This document shows, piece by piece, positions 17,635 through 26,527 of a stretch of 64,000 nt of DNA (its first letter is position 1; the number at the start of each line of letters is the position of its first letter). The notes under the pieces are model-generated. The model made no database searches. It was not told the DNA's origin and was given only the letters and a program-made list of their open reading frames with translations. Source of the stretch: Periweissella fabalis (GTDB lineage Bacteria; Bacillota; Bacilli; Lactobacillales; Lactobacillaceae); NCBI RefSeq assembly GCF_012396505.1, contig NZ_JAAXPN010000005.1:54356-118355 (forward strand). The letters run 5' to 3'. The translations under genes were made by a program, and so were the position numbers.

Positions 17635-18886
17635 AATTTTCCTCCACCAAGGCAAAAATTGCTTGTAATTTAATTTTTTGTGCAAGATGCTGTACATCTT
17701 CTTTAGTTACTTTTTGTAAATTAGCTACCCATTGCGCAGGTGCTGTTACTTTTTTACTGAGTGCTTGAATTGTTGCACGTTCAACAATCGAACGCGGTGA
17801 ATCAAGTGATGCTTCAAATGAATTAATCAAATAAGCAATAATTTGTTGAATTTCTTCTTCAGTAAAATCACCTTGTTGAATTGCTACAACTTGTTCTTGA
17901 ACTAGTGCAATTACGCGTGATAAATCACTACTTTGAATTCCCGTTTGAACCGTCAGCGTTTGTGTTGCTAAGCTTACGCCACTTTGAGCATAATAGGCTA
18001 AACTGGCCTTTTCACGCACATTTACAAATAATTTTGATAACGGATAGCCACCTAATAATGCATTCAATACAATTGCTGCGTATCGCTCAATTGGGGCATT
18101 TTGGTGTGGAATCTGAAATGCCATATTTAATTTAGCTTGCTTCAGTGGCTGTTGTTCAATTTTTTGACTAACAGTTTCTTTTAATGGTTGTTGATAGTTT
18201 AATTTAATATCTATAACTGGCCGTGGTGAAAATGGTAATTTTTCAAAAAGCGTAACTATTTGTTGTTCATCAACATCGCCTATCACAAAAATATCAATTA
18301 AGTCTTCTGCTAACATTGTTTGATAATAGGTGTACAAATTTTCAGCTGTTAAAGGTGTTAAATCATTAATTTGACCATAACTCGGAATTGCCATCTCATT
18401 TTGAAAATAAAGTTGAGCTAGTTGACTGTTAGCATAACTTTGTTTATCGTCGACAAGGGCTTCAAAGTCAGCTTGCATATTTTCCTTTTCCCGATCAAAA
18501 ATAGCCTGATTAAATTGATTATTTTCAGTAAGCGGATTAAAAATAGCATCTTGTAAAAAGGCAACTGCTTCAGTGAGTAAGTTATCTGAGGTTTGTAAAA
18601 ATTTTTCATTTACAATCCGCATCATAAACCTGAAACTATGTAATTGCCCATATTTTTGCAAATCAGTCCCGAAATTAGCACCATACATACTCGCTAATTT
18701 TTGAGCAATTTTAGTTTGATCAGGATATCGTTGGGTTCCTAATTCCAATATATTTGCCAGAAGTGACCGTTTAGTTATCGTTGTTTGTTGATGCTTAGTT
18801 GTCAAATTGACCACAATCTGTGTCGTCTTAAATTGTTGGTTCGGTAATATATGTAGTCGAACCCCTTCACGTAATTCAAAATCCAA
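17621..18886 (-). CDS. yfmF: M16 family peptidase-like protein YfmF/YmfF (non-catalytic partner)
   Basis: 421 residues of the M16 (insulinase-like) fold. The position of the zinc motif reads NILEL, so the two histidines are missing. It is probably the inactive half of a heterodimer with the adjacent YfmH. Translation begins with TTG at 18886, preceded by GAGGAAA; no suitable ATG is near. The ymfI-type reductase found next to this pair in Bacillus is not here. Confidence 0.88.
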   Translation of the reverse strand: MDFELREGVRLHILPNQQFKTTQIVVNLTTKHQQTTITKRSLLANILELGTQRYPDQTKIAQKLASMYGANFGTDLQKYGQLHSFRFMMRIVNEKFLQTSDNLLTEAVAFLQDAIFNPLTENNQFNQAIFDREKENMQADFEALVDDKQSYANSQLAQLYFQNEMAIPSYGQINDLTPLTAENLYTYYQTMLAEDLIDIFVIGDVDEQQIVTLFEKLPFSPRPVIDIKLNYQQPLKETVSQKIEQQPLKQAKLNMAFQIPHQNAPIERYAAIVLNALLGGYPLSKLFVNVREKASLAYYAQSGVSLATQTLTVQTGIQSSDLSRVIALVQEQVVAIQQGDFTEEEIQQIIAYLINSFEASLDSPRSIVERATIQALSKKVTAPAQWVANLQKVTKEDVQHLAQKIKLQAIFALVEENYETN

Positions 18887-18919
18887 TATTGTTTCCTCGG
18901 TTTCTTAATTAAATAATAT

Positions 18920-20377
18920 TTATAGTATCGGACTTAATAACCGACTAAAACGCTGTTTAAAGCTTTGCCATAATGATTGATTTAAAAAATCTTGTAATGT
19001 TAATGGTGTACATCTTTTTAAATCTTCATTGAAAATATTTTGTAACTCTTGTGCTACCTTTTTGTCATACATAAATGCATTGCCTTCAAAATTGAGTCTA
19101 AATGAACGAATATCAAAATTAGCTGAACCTACTGACGCCATTTTACCATCAACAACTAGTACTTTAGCATGTAAGAAACCACCATTATAAGTTGATACAC
19201 TTGCACCACATTGAAGAATTTCATTTGCATAATATTTAGTTGCTTGATATACAAATGGATGATCAGGAACACTTGGAATCATAACATGCACATCAATGCC
19301 TGATAATGAAGCATTCTGAATAACTTCTAACATCCCACTATCTGGAATAAAATATGGGGTTTGAATTAGAATTGATTCTCTTGCAGTGGCAATCATTTGC
19401 ATATACCCTCGTTTAATTTGTTGTAAATCACTGTCAGGGCCTGAAGAAACAATTTGCATCGCCGTTGAGCCATTAATCGTTGTTGCTCGTGGAAAATACT
19501 TATCATTAAATTCAACTCGACTTGTCTTATGGGTAGCATTCCAATCTAGAAAGAAACGTGATTGTAATGCTAAGACACCATCACCTTGAATTCGTAAATG
19601 AGTATCACGCCAATAACCAAATTTCTTTGAAGGCTCAATATACTGATTAGATACATTAAAGCCGCCAATATACCCAATCTTACCATCTATAACTACTAGC
19701 TTGCGGTGGTCACGAAAATTAACCCGAAAAGTTAAGATTTGAAATCGGCTTGCCAAAAATGGTTCTACTTCTCCGCCAAGTTCAACTAATTTCTTGAATA
19801 ATTTTTTATTGCGGCCATGCGAGCCAAATTGATCATAAATCACCCGAACCCGAATACCAGCTGCTGCACGTTCTTCTAGAATTTGGACTAATTTCTGTCC
19901 AGTTTTATCATTGCGTATTGTGAAATATTCGATATTAATATGATGCTGTGCCTGCTGTAAATCCCTAAATAAACTAGCAAATTTTTCTTTACCATCTGTA
20001 AATATTTCAACATGATTTTGTTCAGTTAAAATTGCTTTATCAGTTTTCAAAAACATATTCACTAATTCTTTGGCGCTTTTAGTTATCTTTTGGGTCTCCG
20101 TGAATTGCGAACTATTTAAACGTAATTCTTGATTAGTAACAATAGTATCAATCCCTAATCTGATTTGCGACTTCATATTAAAAATTTTTTTATCAGTCAT
20201 TTTGCGACCAAAAATAGCATAAACAAAAAAGCCAATAATCGGAAAAACAATTAAAACTAATAACCAGGCCCAAATTGCTGAAATATCACGTTTTTCATGA
20301 AAAACTGTTATTACTGCCACAATGGTATTAATTATTACTATCAATGTTGTAATTTCAACGATTAGTAATACATCCAT
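18920..20377 (-). CDS. cls: cardiolipin synthase
   Basis: 485 residues. Two N-terminal membrane helices (about 3-28 and 33-57) and two phospholipase-D HKD motifs: His224-x-Lys226-x4-Asp231 and His403-x-Lys405-x4-Asp410. It joins phosphatidylglycerol molecules into cardiolipin in the membrane. Full length for bacterial Cls. It stands alone between yfmF and ddl on the same strand. Confidence 0.95.
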   Translation of the reverse strand: MDVLLIVEITTLIVIINTIVAVITVFHEKRDISAIWAWLLVLIVFPIIGFFVYAIFGRKMTDKKIFNMKSQIRLGIDTIVTNQELRLNSSQFTETQKITKSAKELVNMFLKTDKAILTEQNHVEIFTDGKEKFASLFRDLQQAQHHINIEYFTIRNDKTGQKLVQILEERAAAGIRVRVIYDQFGSHGRNKKLFKKLVELGGEVEPFLASRFQILTFRVNFRDHRKLVVIDGKIGYIGGFNVSNQYIEPSKKFGYWRDTHLRIQGDGVLALQSRFFLDWNATHKTSRVEFNDKYFPRATTINGSTAMQIVSSGPDSDLQQIKRGYMQMIATARESILIQTPYFIPDSGMLEVIQNASLSGIDVHVMIPSVPDHPFVYQATKYYANEILQCGASVSTYNGGFLHAKVLVVDGKMASVGSANFDIRSFRLNFEGNAFMYDKKVAQELQNIFNEDLKRCTPLTLQDFLNQSLWQSFKQRFSRLLSPIL

Positions 20378-20451
20378 GATAAGTAGTCCCCCTAATTTTT
20401 TAATAAACCTTTATCAGAACTACTCTACTCGATTACACCTAAAAAGGCAAA

Positions 20452-20478
20452 GAGGTTGACACTAAAAATGTCAACCTC
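20452..20478 (-). terminator. terminator after ddl
   Basis: Perfect 10-bp stem GAGGTTGACA / TGTCAACCTC with a 7-base loop, then TTTGCCTTTTT on the minus strand. Confidence 0.85.
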
Positions 20479-20495
20479 CCCATATTTATGCAAAT

Positions 20496-21638
20496 TTAAA
20501 TTTCTTCAGTATAACGTTTTTCACCAACACGTTCTTCACCAAGTTCTTGGAAAGCATAACTAATCTTTGAGTTACGTTCAAACTCAGCAAAACCATAATT
20601 AATGATTTCATCCAATAATTCAGTATAACCGATACCAGAAACTTGCCACATTTGTGGATATAATGAGATATTAGTCATACCCGGTAACGTATTTGGTTCA
20701 CCTAAGTATGGTACCCCATTTTTATCAACTAAAAAGTCAATTCGTGTCAATCCTTTAAGTTCAAGTGCTTTATAGGCCTTCAATGACATTTCTTCGATTT
20801 CTTTAGCTAAAGCTGGTTCAATAACAGCTGGTAAATCAAAGACAACTCCTGAAGCATCAACAAATTTATTATTGTAATCATAAAATTCTTCATTTTCAGG
20901 AACAATAATTTCACCTAATTTAGAAACCTTAGGCTTTTCATTTCCTAAAATCGAAATTTCAAGTTCACGTGGTTGATCAATTGTTTGTTCAACCAGTACT
21001 TTATAATCATATTGTAATGCATTGTTCAAAGCAGCTTCATATTCAGAAGCATTGTGGGCCATTTGCATTCCAACAGATGAACCTTGCTTAGCTGGTTTAA
21101 CAAATAAGGTTTCACCAAGTTCTGCAGCCAATGTTTCATAAGTATATTGATCTTTATTTTCTGGTGTAATTAATACGTACTTCGTATTACGAACACCCGC
21201 TTGGTTTAAAATACGTTTTGTTAATTCTTTATCAAATGCCATTCCTGAAGCAGTTTGAGGTGCTCCAATAAATGGTTTATTAAGTAATTTGAAAAGCGCT
21301 TGAATCGTACCATCTTCACCTAAGTTACCGTGAATTACTGGCCAAAAAATATCAATATCACTTACTTCACTCAATGCAGCAATTGGTGCTAATGGGTTAC
21401 TAGTATCCATCTTGGCCATTTCAGCTGCAACTAACTCATCTTCAGCTGCGCCATCCAAAATTTTATTTGATACTTCTGTTCCCATCAAAATACCGTCTTT
21501 TGAGAACATAAAAATACTAATCTCATATTTTTCTTTATCAAGAGCATCGTAAACATTACGTGCCGAACGCTTTGAAACGTCGTGTTCTGAAGAATTTCCT
21601 CCAAAAAGTAATCCTACGTGTATTTTTTTAGTTGCCAT
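20496..21638 (-). CDS. ddl: D-alanine-D-alanine/D-lactate ligase Ddl
   Basis: 380-residue ATP-grasp ligase making the terminal dipeptide or depsipeptide of peptidoglycan. N-terminal GLLFGGNSSEHDVS, central KPAKQGSSVGM, and C-terminal RIDFLVDKNG and GEPNTLPGMT. In the omega-loop motif EFYDYNNKFVD the residue after Lys is Phe259. Leuconostoc and vancomycin-resistant lactobacilli have Phe there (D-Ala-D-Lac), while D-Ala-D-Ala enzymes have Tyr. The predicted product is therefore D-Ala-D-Lac. The ATG at 21638 gives the normal N-terminus; the frame opens 13 codons earlier. Confidence 0.95.
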   Translation of the reverse strand: MATKKIHVGLLFGGNSSEHDVSKRSARNVYDALDKEKYEISIFMFSKDGILMGTEVSNKILDGAAEDELVAAEMAKMDTSNPLAPIAALSEVSDIDIFWPVIHGNLGEDGTIQALFKLLNKPFIGAPQTASGMAFDKELTKRILNQAGVRNTKYVLITPENKDQYTYETLAAELGETLFVKPAKQGSSVGMQMAHNASEYEAALNNALQYDYKVLVEQTIDQPRELEISILGNEKPKVSKLGEIIVPENEEFYDYNNKFVDASGVVFDLPAVIEPALAKEIEEMSLKAYKALELKGLTRIDFLVDKNGVPYLGEPNTLPGMTNISLYPQMWQVSGIGYTELLDEIINYGFAEFERNSKISYAFQELGEERVGEKRYTEEI

Positions 21639-21770
21639 TAAATATTCCATCCTTATCTTTGTCCATACCATTGACACATTATTATACCATATTAAGCATA
21701 ACTGTAACCTTTTTAAATTTGTATCACGTTAAAATTTTTGTAACTCTCCAAATGGCGTATTCAACCCCAA

Positions 21771-21806
21771 CAAAAAAATGATATTTACAAAATAAACACC
21801 ATTTTA
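21771..21806 (-). terminator. terminator after the GT2 glycosyltransferase gene
   Basis: Minus-strand hairpin AAATGGTGTTTA / TAAATATCATTT (two G-U pairs) with a 5-base loop followed by a run of T. Confidence 0.7.
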
Positions 21807-21813
21807 AGCTAAA

Positions 21814-22737
21814 TTATTTTATTTCACGTGCAACATAAATCGGACGCCGCTTAACTTCCATATAAATATTACCAATATATCGACCAATAATACCTAATAC
21901 TAATAATTGAACCCCACCAATAAATAGTAAGATTGAAATAGTCGAAGCCCAGCCCGCAACACTTGAGTTATTAATTAAGGCACGAATAATAACAAAAATC
22001 AATGAAATTGTTGCAACCCCAGCCATAGCAGCTCCAAGACCTGATGCTATCATCAATGGCGTCTCAGAGAATGTTACAATTCCTTCAATTGCATATCGGA
22101 ACAAACCCCAAAATGACCATGATGTAGTTCCTGCAACTCGTTCAATATTTTTATATTCCAAGTATTTAGTTTTGAATCCAACCCAACTAAAGATACCTTT
22201 CGAGAATCGATTATATTCTCCTAATTCTAAAATCGCATCAACCATTTGACGCGTCATCACACGAAAATCGCGAGCTCCAGGAACCATCTCAACTGGTGAT
22301 ATCTTATTAATTAGCCAGTAAAAAGTATTAGCGAACATAGTCCGAATTTTAGACTCACCTTCACGACTTACACGCCGAGTTCCAATACAATCCCATTCAC
22401 CTGATACTACACCAGCTATCATTTCTGGCAGCAATGCTGGTGGATCTTGTAAATCAACATCCATCACTGTAACTAAATCACCCGTAGCATTTTTTAAGCC
22501 TGCGTATAAAGCAGCTTCTTTCCCAAAATTCCGAGCAAAGGTTACATAATGAACTGCATCATCTTTAGCCTGTAACTTACGAACTTCTGCCATCGTCTGA
22601 TCAGATGAACCATCATCGATAAACCAGTATTCGTATTCGATATCAGTTAATTCTGAATGTACTGCTTCAACTGCGTCATAAAAAAGTGCCACGGTTTCTT
22701 CTTCATTATATACAGGTACAATAATTGATAATCTCAA
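21814..22737 (-). CDS. GT2 family glycosyltransferase (GtrB/CsbB-like, two C-terminal membrane helices)
   Basis: 307 residues. A GT-A catalytic domain begins RLSIIVPVYNEEET, with DDGSSDQT near residues 41-48, the metal motif DVDLQDPP near 94-101 and GARDFRVM. Two membrane helices follow at about 230-255 and 263-288. Such enzymes load a sugar onto undecaprenyl phosphate for modification of wall polymers. No flippase or acceptor transferase lies beside it, so the sugar and the final target are unknown. Confidence 0.88.
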   Translation of the reverse strand: MRLSIIVPVYNEEETVALFYDAVEAVHSELTDIEYEYWFIDDGSSDQTMAEVRKLQAKDDAVHYVTFARNFGKEAALYAGLKNATGDLVTVMDVDLQDPPALLPEMIAGVVSGEWDCIGTRRVSREGESKIRTMFANTFYWLINKISPVEMVPGARDFRVMTRQMVDAILELGEYNRFSKGIFSWVGFKTKYLEYKNIERVAGTTSWSFWGLFRYAIEGIVTFSETPLMIASGLGAAMAGVATISLIFVIIRALINNSSVAGWASTISILLFIGGVQLLVLGIIGRYIGNIYMEVKRRPIYVAREIK

Positions 22738-22809
22738 AATTTAGCTCCTATTTCTTTTTTGCATAAAATACTAATACAACCATTTTATCTTATTTTTATG
22801 AATATACAA

Positions 22810-22846
22810 TAAAAGGATGGAGGATAATACCCCCCACCCTTTTATA
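22810..22846 (-). terminator. probable terminator after the Ntdp-type phosphatase gene
   Basis: Imperfect G-rich/C-rich hairpin (AAAAGGGTGGG against CCATCCTTTT) followed by a T-containing tract on the minus strand. Confidence 0.55.
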
Positions 22847-22857
22847 CGCTACAGCGA

Positions 22858-23409
22858 CTAGCTGTCTGCACGACGAGACAACTCTTGATATCTACTATAC
22901 CAAAGGCTAATATATTCCTTTGAAAAAGGGCCCTTACCGTTATTAATCCAATCTACTAATATCTTCACATTCTCTTTTAAAATCCGATCGACTTCTTTTG
23001 AGTAATGCCACTGATTACCATGGGCCTCGTATTCGTCTGCATCTAATAATCGTTTTTCACCATCTGGATAAACCTTAACATCCAAATCGTAATCAATATA
23101 TTTTAATGCTTCTTTATCTAAAGTATATGGCGATGCCAAATTACAGTAATACGAAACGCCATTATCCCGAATCATTGCGATAATATTGAACCAATAATGT
23201 TTATGAAAGTATACAATTGCTGGTTCCCGTGTCACCCATCGGCGACCATCATCTTCGGTCACTAAAGTATGATCATTCACCCCAATAATTGCATTTTCAC
23301 TGGTTTTTAACACCATGGTATCGCGCCAAGTCCGATGTAAACTCCCGTCATGCTTATAGCTTTTAATGGTAATAAAGTCGCCCTCACGCGGTCCGCGTTC
23401 CTTGACCAT
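22858..23409 (-). CDS. ntdp: DUF402 nucleoside tri-/diphosphatase (Ntdp family)
   Basis: 183 residues, close from memory to the staphylococcal nucleoside tri-diphosphatase over its whole length. Conserved blocks are [43 protein letters not shown] and [14 protein letters not shown]; the Tyr/Asp-rich [12 protein letters not shown] holds the catalytic acidic residues. It hydrolyses NTPs and NDPs. It sits just downstream of recX, the same association seen in other Firmicutes. Confidence 0.9.
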   Translation of the reverse strand: MVKERGPREGDFITIKSYKHDGSLHRTWRDTMVLKTSENAIIGVNDHTLVTEDDGRRWVTREPAIVYFHKHYWFNIIAMIRDNGVSYYCNLASPYTLDKEALKYIDYDLDVKVYPDGEKRLLDADEYEAHGNQWHYSKEVDRILKENVKILVDWINNGKGPFSKEYISLWYSRYQELSRRADS

Positions 23410-23514
23410 ACCAAACCAACTTTCTGACTAAACATCGAATTTCATTATTCATTATACACGGAATATGATAAGTTGTGTAAAGATTATAAATATATCGTTG
23501 ATATAATAAAAATT

Positions 23515-24315
23515 TTAATCATTTTCATCTGATAACGTTACCATTACTGTATTGATATCATCGCTTTGAAAGCCTTTATTATATAGTGCTTGTTTTGTTT
23601 TTAAAGTTCGTTTGCCCATTTCAAATTTTCGATTGCGGTACCAAATTTTTTCCGCTTCACGCTGTAAATTTTGTTTTTCTTGATCTATATCGACTGGTAA
23701 AACATTACGTACTTTTACTTGCTCAATAATTTCCATATCGTAACCTTTTTGGAGCATTGCCTGTTGTATTTTTTGTTGTTTGGCAAAGCCAGCTAATTTT
23801 TGATAACGTTTAGCCAATTGAAAATATAATTTTGTCGCGTTTTCTAATTGTAATTCAATGGAATACTCAGTAAGGGCAATTTCAATTACATCATTAGTAA
23901 TCCGCTTTTGATATAGTAATTGTTGAATAACTTTAGGGCCTTTTATACTAGTATTAGCAATAGTACGAACAAAGCTTTGAGCAAAAGCTACATCATCAAT
24001 TAAACGTTCTTCAGTTAGTCTTTTCAAAATATTTTCAATAGTTACTGTATTTATTTCAGCTAGCTGTAATTTTTGCTTAACTTCATATCGTGAACGTAAT
24101 TGTTGACTTAAATATACATATGCTGTTTGTAATGCTTTAGCTTCTTGATCTGCTTGTTTAATTTCCTCAATCAAGGCCTTAGTTAATTCACGGCCTTTAA
24201 ATAAATTGAACTTTATTAATACTGTCTCGGACACTGCAAAAGAAAATTCATCCGCAATATAAATATTAAAGCGGCCAGGCCTTTTTTGTTGTTCCACTTT
24301 ACTTACTACTTGCAT
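23515..24315 (-). CDS. recX: recombination regulator RecX
   Basis: 266 residues, at the long end for RecX as usual in lactobacilli. Repeated three-helix modules are visible (SRYEVKQKLQ, DDVAFAQSFV, IKGPKVIQQLL, MGKRTLKTKQALYNKGF). RecX binds RecA filaments and modulates recombination. It is separated from recA by about 10 kb. Confidence 0.9.
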   Translation of the reverse strand: MQVVSKVEQQKRPGRFNIYIADEFSFAVSETVLIKFNLFKGRELTKALIEEIKQADQEAKALQTAYVYLSQQLRSRYEVKQKLQLAEINTVTIENILKRLTEERLIDDVAFAQSFVRTIANTSIKGPKVIQQLLYQKRITNDVIEIALTEYSIELQLENATKLYFQLAKRYQKLAGFAKQQKIQQAMLQKGYDMEIIEQVKVRNVLPVDIDQEKQNLQREAEKIWYRNRKFEMGKRTLKTKQALYNKGFQSDDINTVMVTLSDEND

Positions 24316-24336
24316 TAATTCATAAATTCCTTTCTT

Positions 24337-26259
24337 TTAATAATGCATCTTATCAAAATATTTCATTAGCAATGCATATATATTAAAATAATTTATTGGC
24401 AATTTGAATATACGTTTTAAAAAACCAATTGCCCATCTTGAAAGTAAAAAATCGCGTTTGAATTGACCTGGATGAAAGCAATAATACCAATTGCTTCTAG
24501 GTGTTACTAAGTATTTAACGTTACGATCAATAAATACAAAATGGCCAAACCGACGCATGAAATCATTACTCGGTTTAAATACATTTAATTCAAATAATTT
24601 CATAGCACTCTTAGGTGCTAACTGAATAATTGGATTTAACTTGGAATCTGTAAAATCAACTACAAATTGCAAAGCTGCTTGTCGAATTGTTTTAAGTAAT
24701 TGGCCTTGAACAATCAAATCATGATTTCCTTCAAATTCATATGGTGCCAAAATTGGTTGCACTTGACCATTACTTTTGTCATATCGAATCGTTGTACCAT
24801 GTTTAGCCGAAAATAAAAATTCTAATATTCCGTTAATAGGTCGTGCTAAATTATTTTGATTTTGGTTCTTAACTTGATCGAACCAAAATCCATACGATGT
24901 AACTTGGTCTCGTTTAGCAGTCTTTGCTACACCAAAATAGTATCCTTTGATGATAACTGGGATATCAGCTAGCTGACAAAATTTCTCCAATGCTCGTTGT
25001 TTATTACCATGCCACCCGATATCAACAACTGCAACTTTATCGGTAAATCCGATTTTTAACAAATACTCTTTTAGATAATCAAATTCTAACTGTGCATTAG
25101 TTATTATTTCGATTTTGTATTCTTGATATAAAGCATTAAGCCAAGAAAGAGACGTAATATCTTTTGTGTACTTAACTTTACTTTGAGAGTCTTTCATTCG
25201 TATTTTATCAATCCCACATGCTTTTAAAAATTGACTAGCCGTAAATTCACGAGGTAAATTGATATAGTTTAGTACATCCTCAATATTCAACGAATTTTTC
25301 AGTAATGGAACTTGTAACGCACGCCGTGATACATACAAATAATCCGTCACTTGGTTAGGATATAATTTCTGATAGGCTTCTTGCAAGATATATCCGTCAC
25401 GGGCAAAGAAAAAGATTCTATAATCACTTGCAACATTAGCATCTATCCATTGGCTAAAGCCTAGAATAACCGGCCCAAAAGCACTATATCCAAATTCTTG
25501 GTAACTATCAAACTCATATTTATCTAGCATATTATTACTAAAGAGTTGAATCGTATTAAGTATCGCATCATTAGCAATTAATGGTTGTAGACTATTAATG
25601 CTAACCCTAGGTATCTTAAAGCACTTGATATGTGCACCCAAGCTTGCAAAATAATCAGCCTGCCATTCATCCCCAACATGTAGCACTTTATTAGGCTTAA
25701 TATTTAACTCTTTTAATATCCGTTCAAACAATAGACTATTTTTTTTACTACTTCCATACTCATTAGCTACATATAATTTTTCATAATCACTATACCCATT
25801 TTGTGCTAATAGTTGTGCTACTACTTGTTTATCGATATTAGTATCGGCAATTACTATTAGCCTCTTACCAATTCTCTTTAACGCCTGATATAGCATCTGC
25901 ATTGGTGCATTTGCTTGATTAAGTTCATGGGTTATATATATTTCAACTTCCATCACACTTTTGGGAACTGATAAAAATTCATAAATATTGGCTAGTGTCG
26001 TTTTATTTCCATATTTTTTATGTGCTTTACTTTCCGCATTCAAACGTAGCTTAACAAAATTTTTAAGTTCAAGTTGATTTTCCCGTTGCCAAATATTAGC
26101 TATTAACATAAACATACTTGGCTTATTCGGTATACTACTTTTCAATAATGTGTTGAAAATATCAAAGATGACAACCTCTGCATCAATTAATTGTGACCAT
26201 AATTGGTCATAATTAATTATCGGATAAGTTGCTAATTTACGTTTAAATTGTCTAAGCAT
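24337..26259 (-). CDS. large HAD-superfamily protein of the COG5610 type
   Basis: 640 residues. The N-terminal third is a HAD domain: motif I DIFNT near residues 33-37 and the C-terminal HVGDEWQADY motif near 197-206. The remaining 400 or so residues are the uncharacterised region seen in polysaccharide-cluster HAD proteins, with YVSRRALQVPLL and VVDIGWHGNKQRAL. Such proteins usually sit in capsule or exopolysaccharide loci, but this one is alone between recX and a tRNA. AAGGGGG precedes the ATG at 26259, so the 16 codons upstream are excluded. Substrate unknown. Confidence 0.75.
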   Translation of the reverse strand: MLRQFKRKLATYPIINYDQLWSQLIDAEVVIFDIFNTLLKSSIPNKPSMFMLIANIWQRENQLELKNFVKLRLNAESKAHKKYGNKTTLANIYEFLSVPKSVMEVEIYITHELNQANAPMQMLYQALKRIGKRLIVIADTNIDKQVVAQLLAQNGYSDYEKLYVANEYGSSKKNSLLFERILKELNIKPNKVLHVGDEWQADYFASLGAHIKCFKIPRVSINSLQPLIANDAILNTIQLFSNNMLDKYEFDSYQEFGYSAFGPVILGFSQWIDANVASDYRIFFFARDGYILQEAYQKLYPNQVTDYLYVSRRALQVPLLKNSLNIEDVLNYINLPREFTASQFLKACGIDKIRMKDSQSKVKYTKDITSLSWLNALYQEYKIEIITNAQLEFDYLKEYLLKIGFTDKVAVVDIGWHGNKQRALEKFCQLADIPVIIKGYYFGVAKTAKRDQVTSYGFWFDQVKNQNQNNLARPINGILEFLFSAKHGTTIRYDKSNGQVQPILAPYEFEGNHDLIVQGQLLKTIRQAALQFVVDFTDSKLNPIIQLAPKSAMKLFELNVFKPSNDFMRRFGHFVFIDRNVKYLVTPRSNWYYCFHPGQFKRDFLLSRWAIGFLKRIFKLPINYFNIYALLMKYFDKMHY

Positions 26260-26277
26260 CACATCCCCCTTTATGAT

Positions 26278-26318
26278 AAAAAAATCCTTATGATGAATAA
26301 CCACCATAAGGATTTTTT
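26278..26318. terminator. bidirectional terminator between tRNA-Glu and the HAD gene
   Basis: Perfect 14-bp stem AAAAAATCCTTATG / CATAAGGATTTTTT with a 13-base loop. It ends the tRNA-Glu transcript about 65 bases after the tRNA. Confidence 0.85.
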
Positions 26319-26382
26319 AATGCTAGATTTAATAGCTAATATACAATACTTCTACAATTTAGGCTACTACCTAGTACTTAAA

Positions 26383-26454
26383 TAGCCTGTCTGAGGATCG
26401 AACTCAGGATTCCGCGCTGAGAACGCGACGTCTTGACCACTTGACCAACAGGCC
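26383..26454 (-). tRNA. tRNA-Glu (anticodon CTC)
   Basis: 72-base cloverleaf. Acceptor GGCCTGT / ACAGGCT (last pair G-U), anticodon stem TCGCG/CGCGG around the loop TTCTCAG so the anticodon is CTC, and T arm CTGAG-TTCGATC-CTCAG. The CCA end is not encoded. It reads GAG only, so a separate TTC isoacceptor must exist elsewhere. Confidence 0.92.
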
Positions 26455-26467
26455 ATTTCAATACTAA

Positions 26468-26495
26468 ATTATAGTCCTTTTAAACCTGTAGTCAA
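26468..26495 (-). promoter_or_regulatory. promoter of tRNA-Glu
   Basis: Minus-strand TTGACT (26490-26495), 16 bases, TATAAT (26468-26473); the tRNA begins 13 bases downstream of the -10. Confidence 0.8.
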
Positions 26496-26527
26496 TATAT
26501 TATTAATTATATTTTTATAACCATTAA

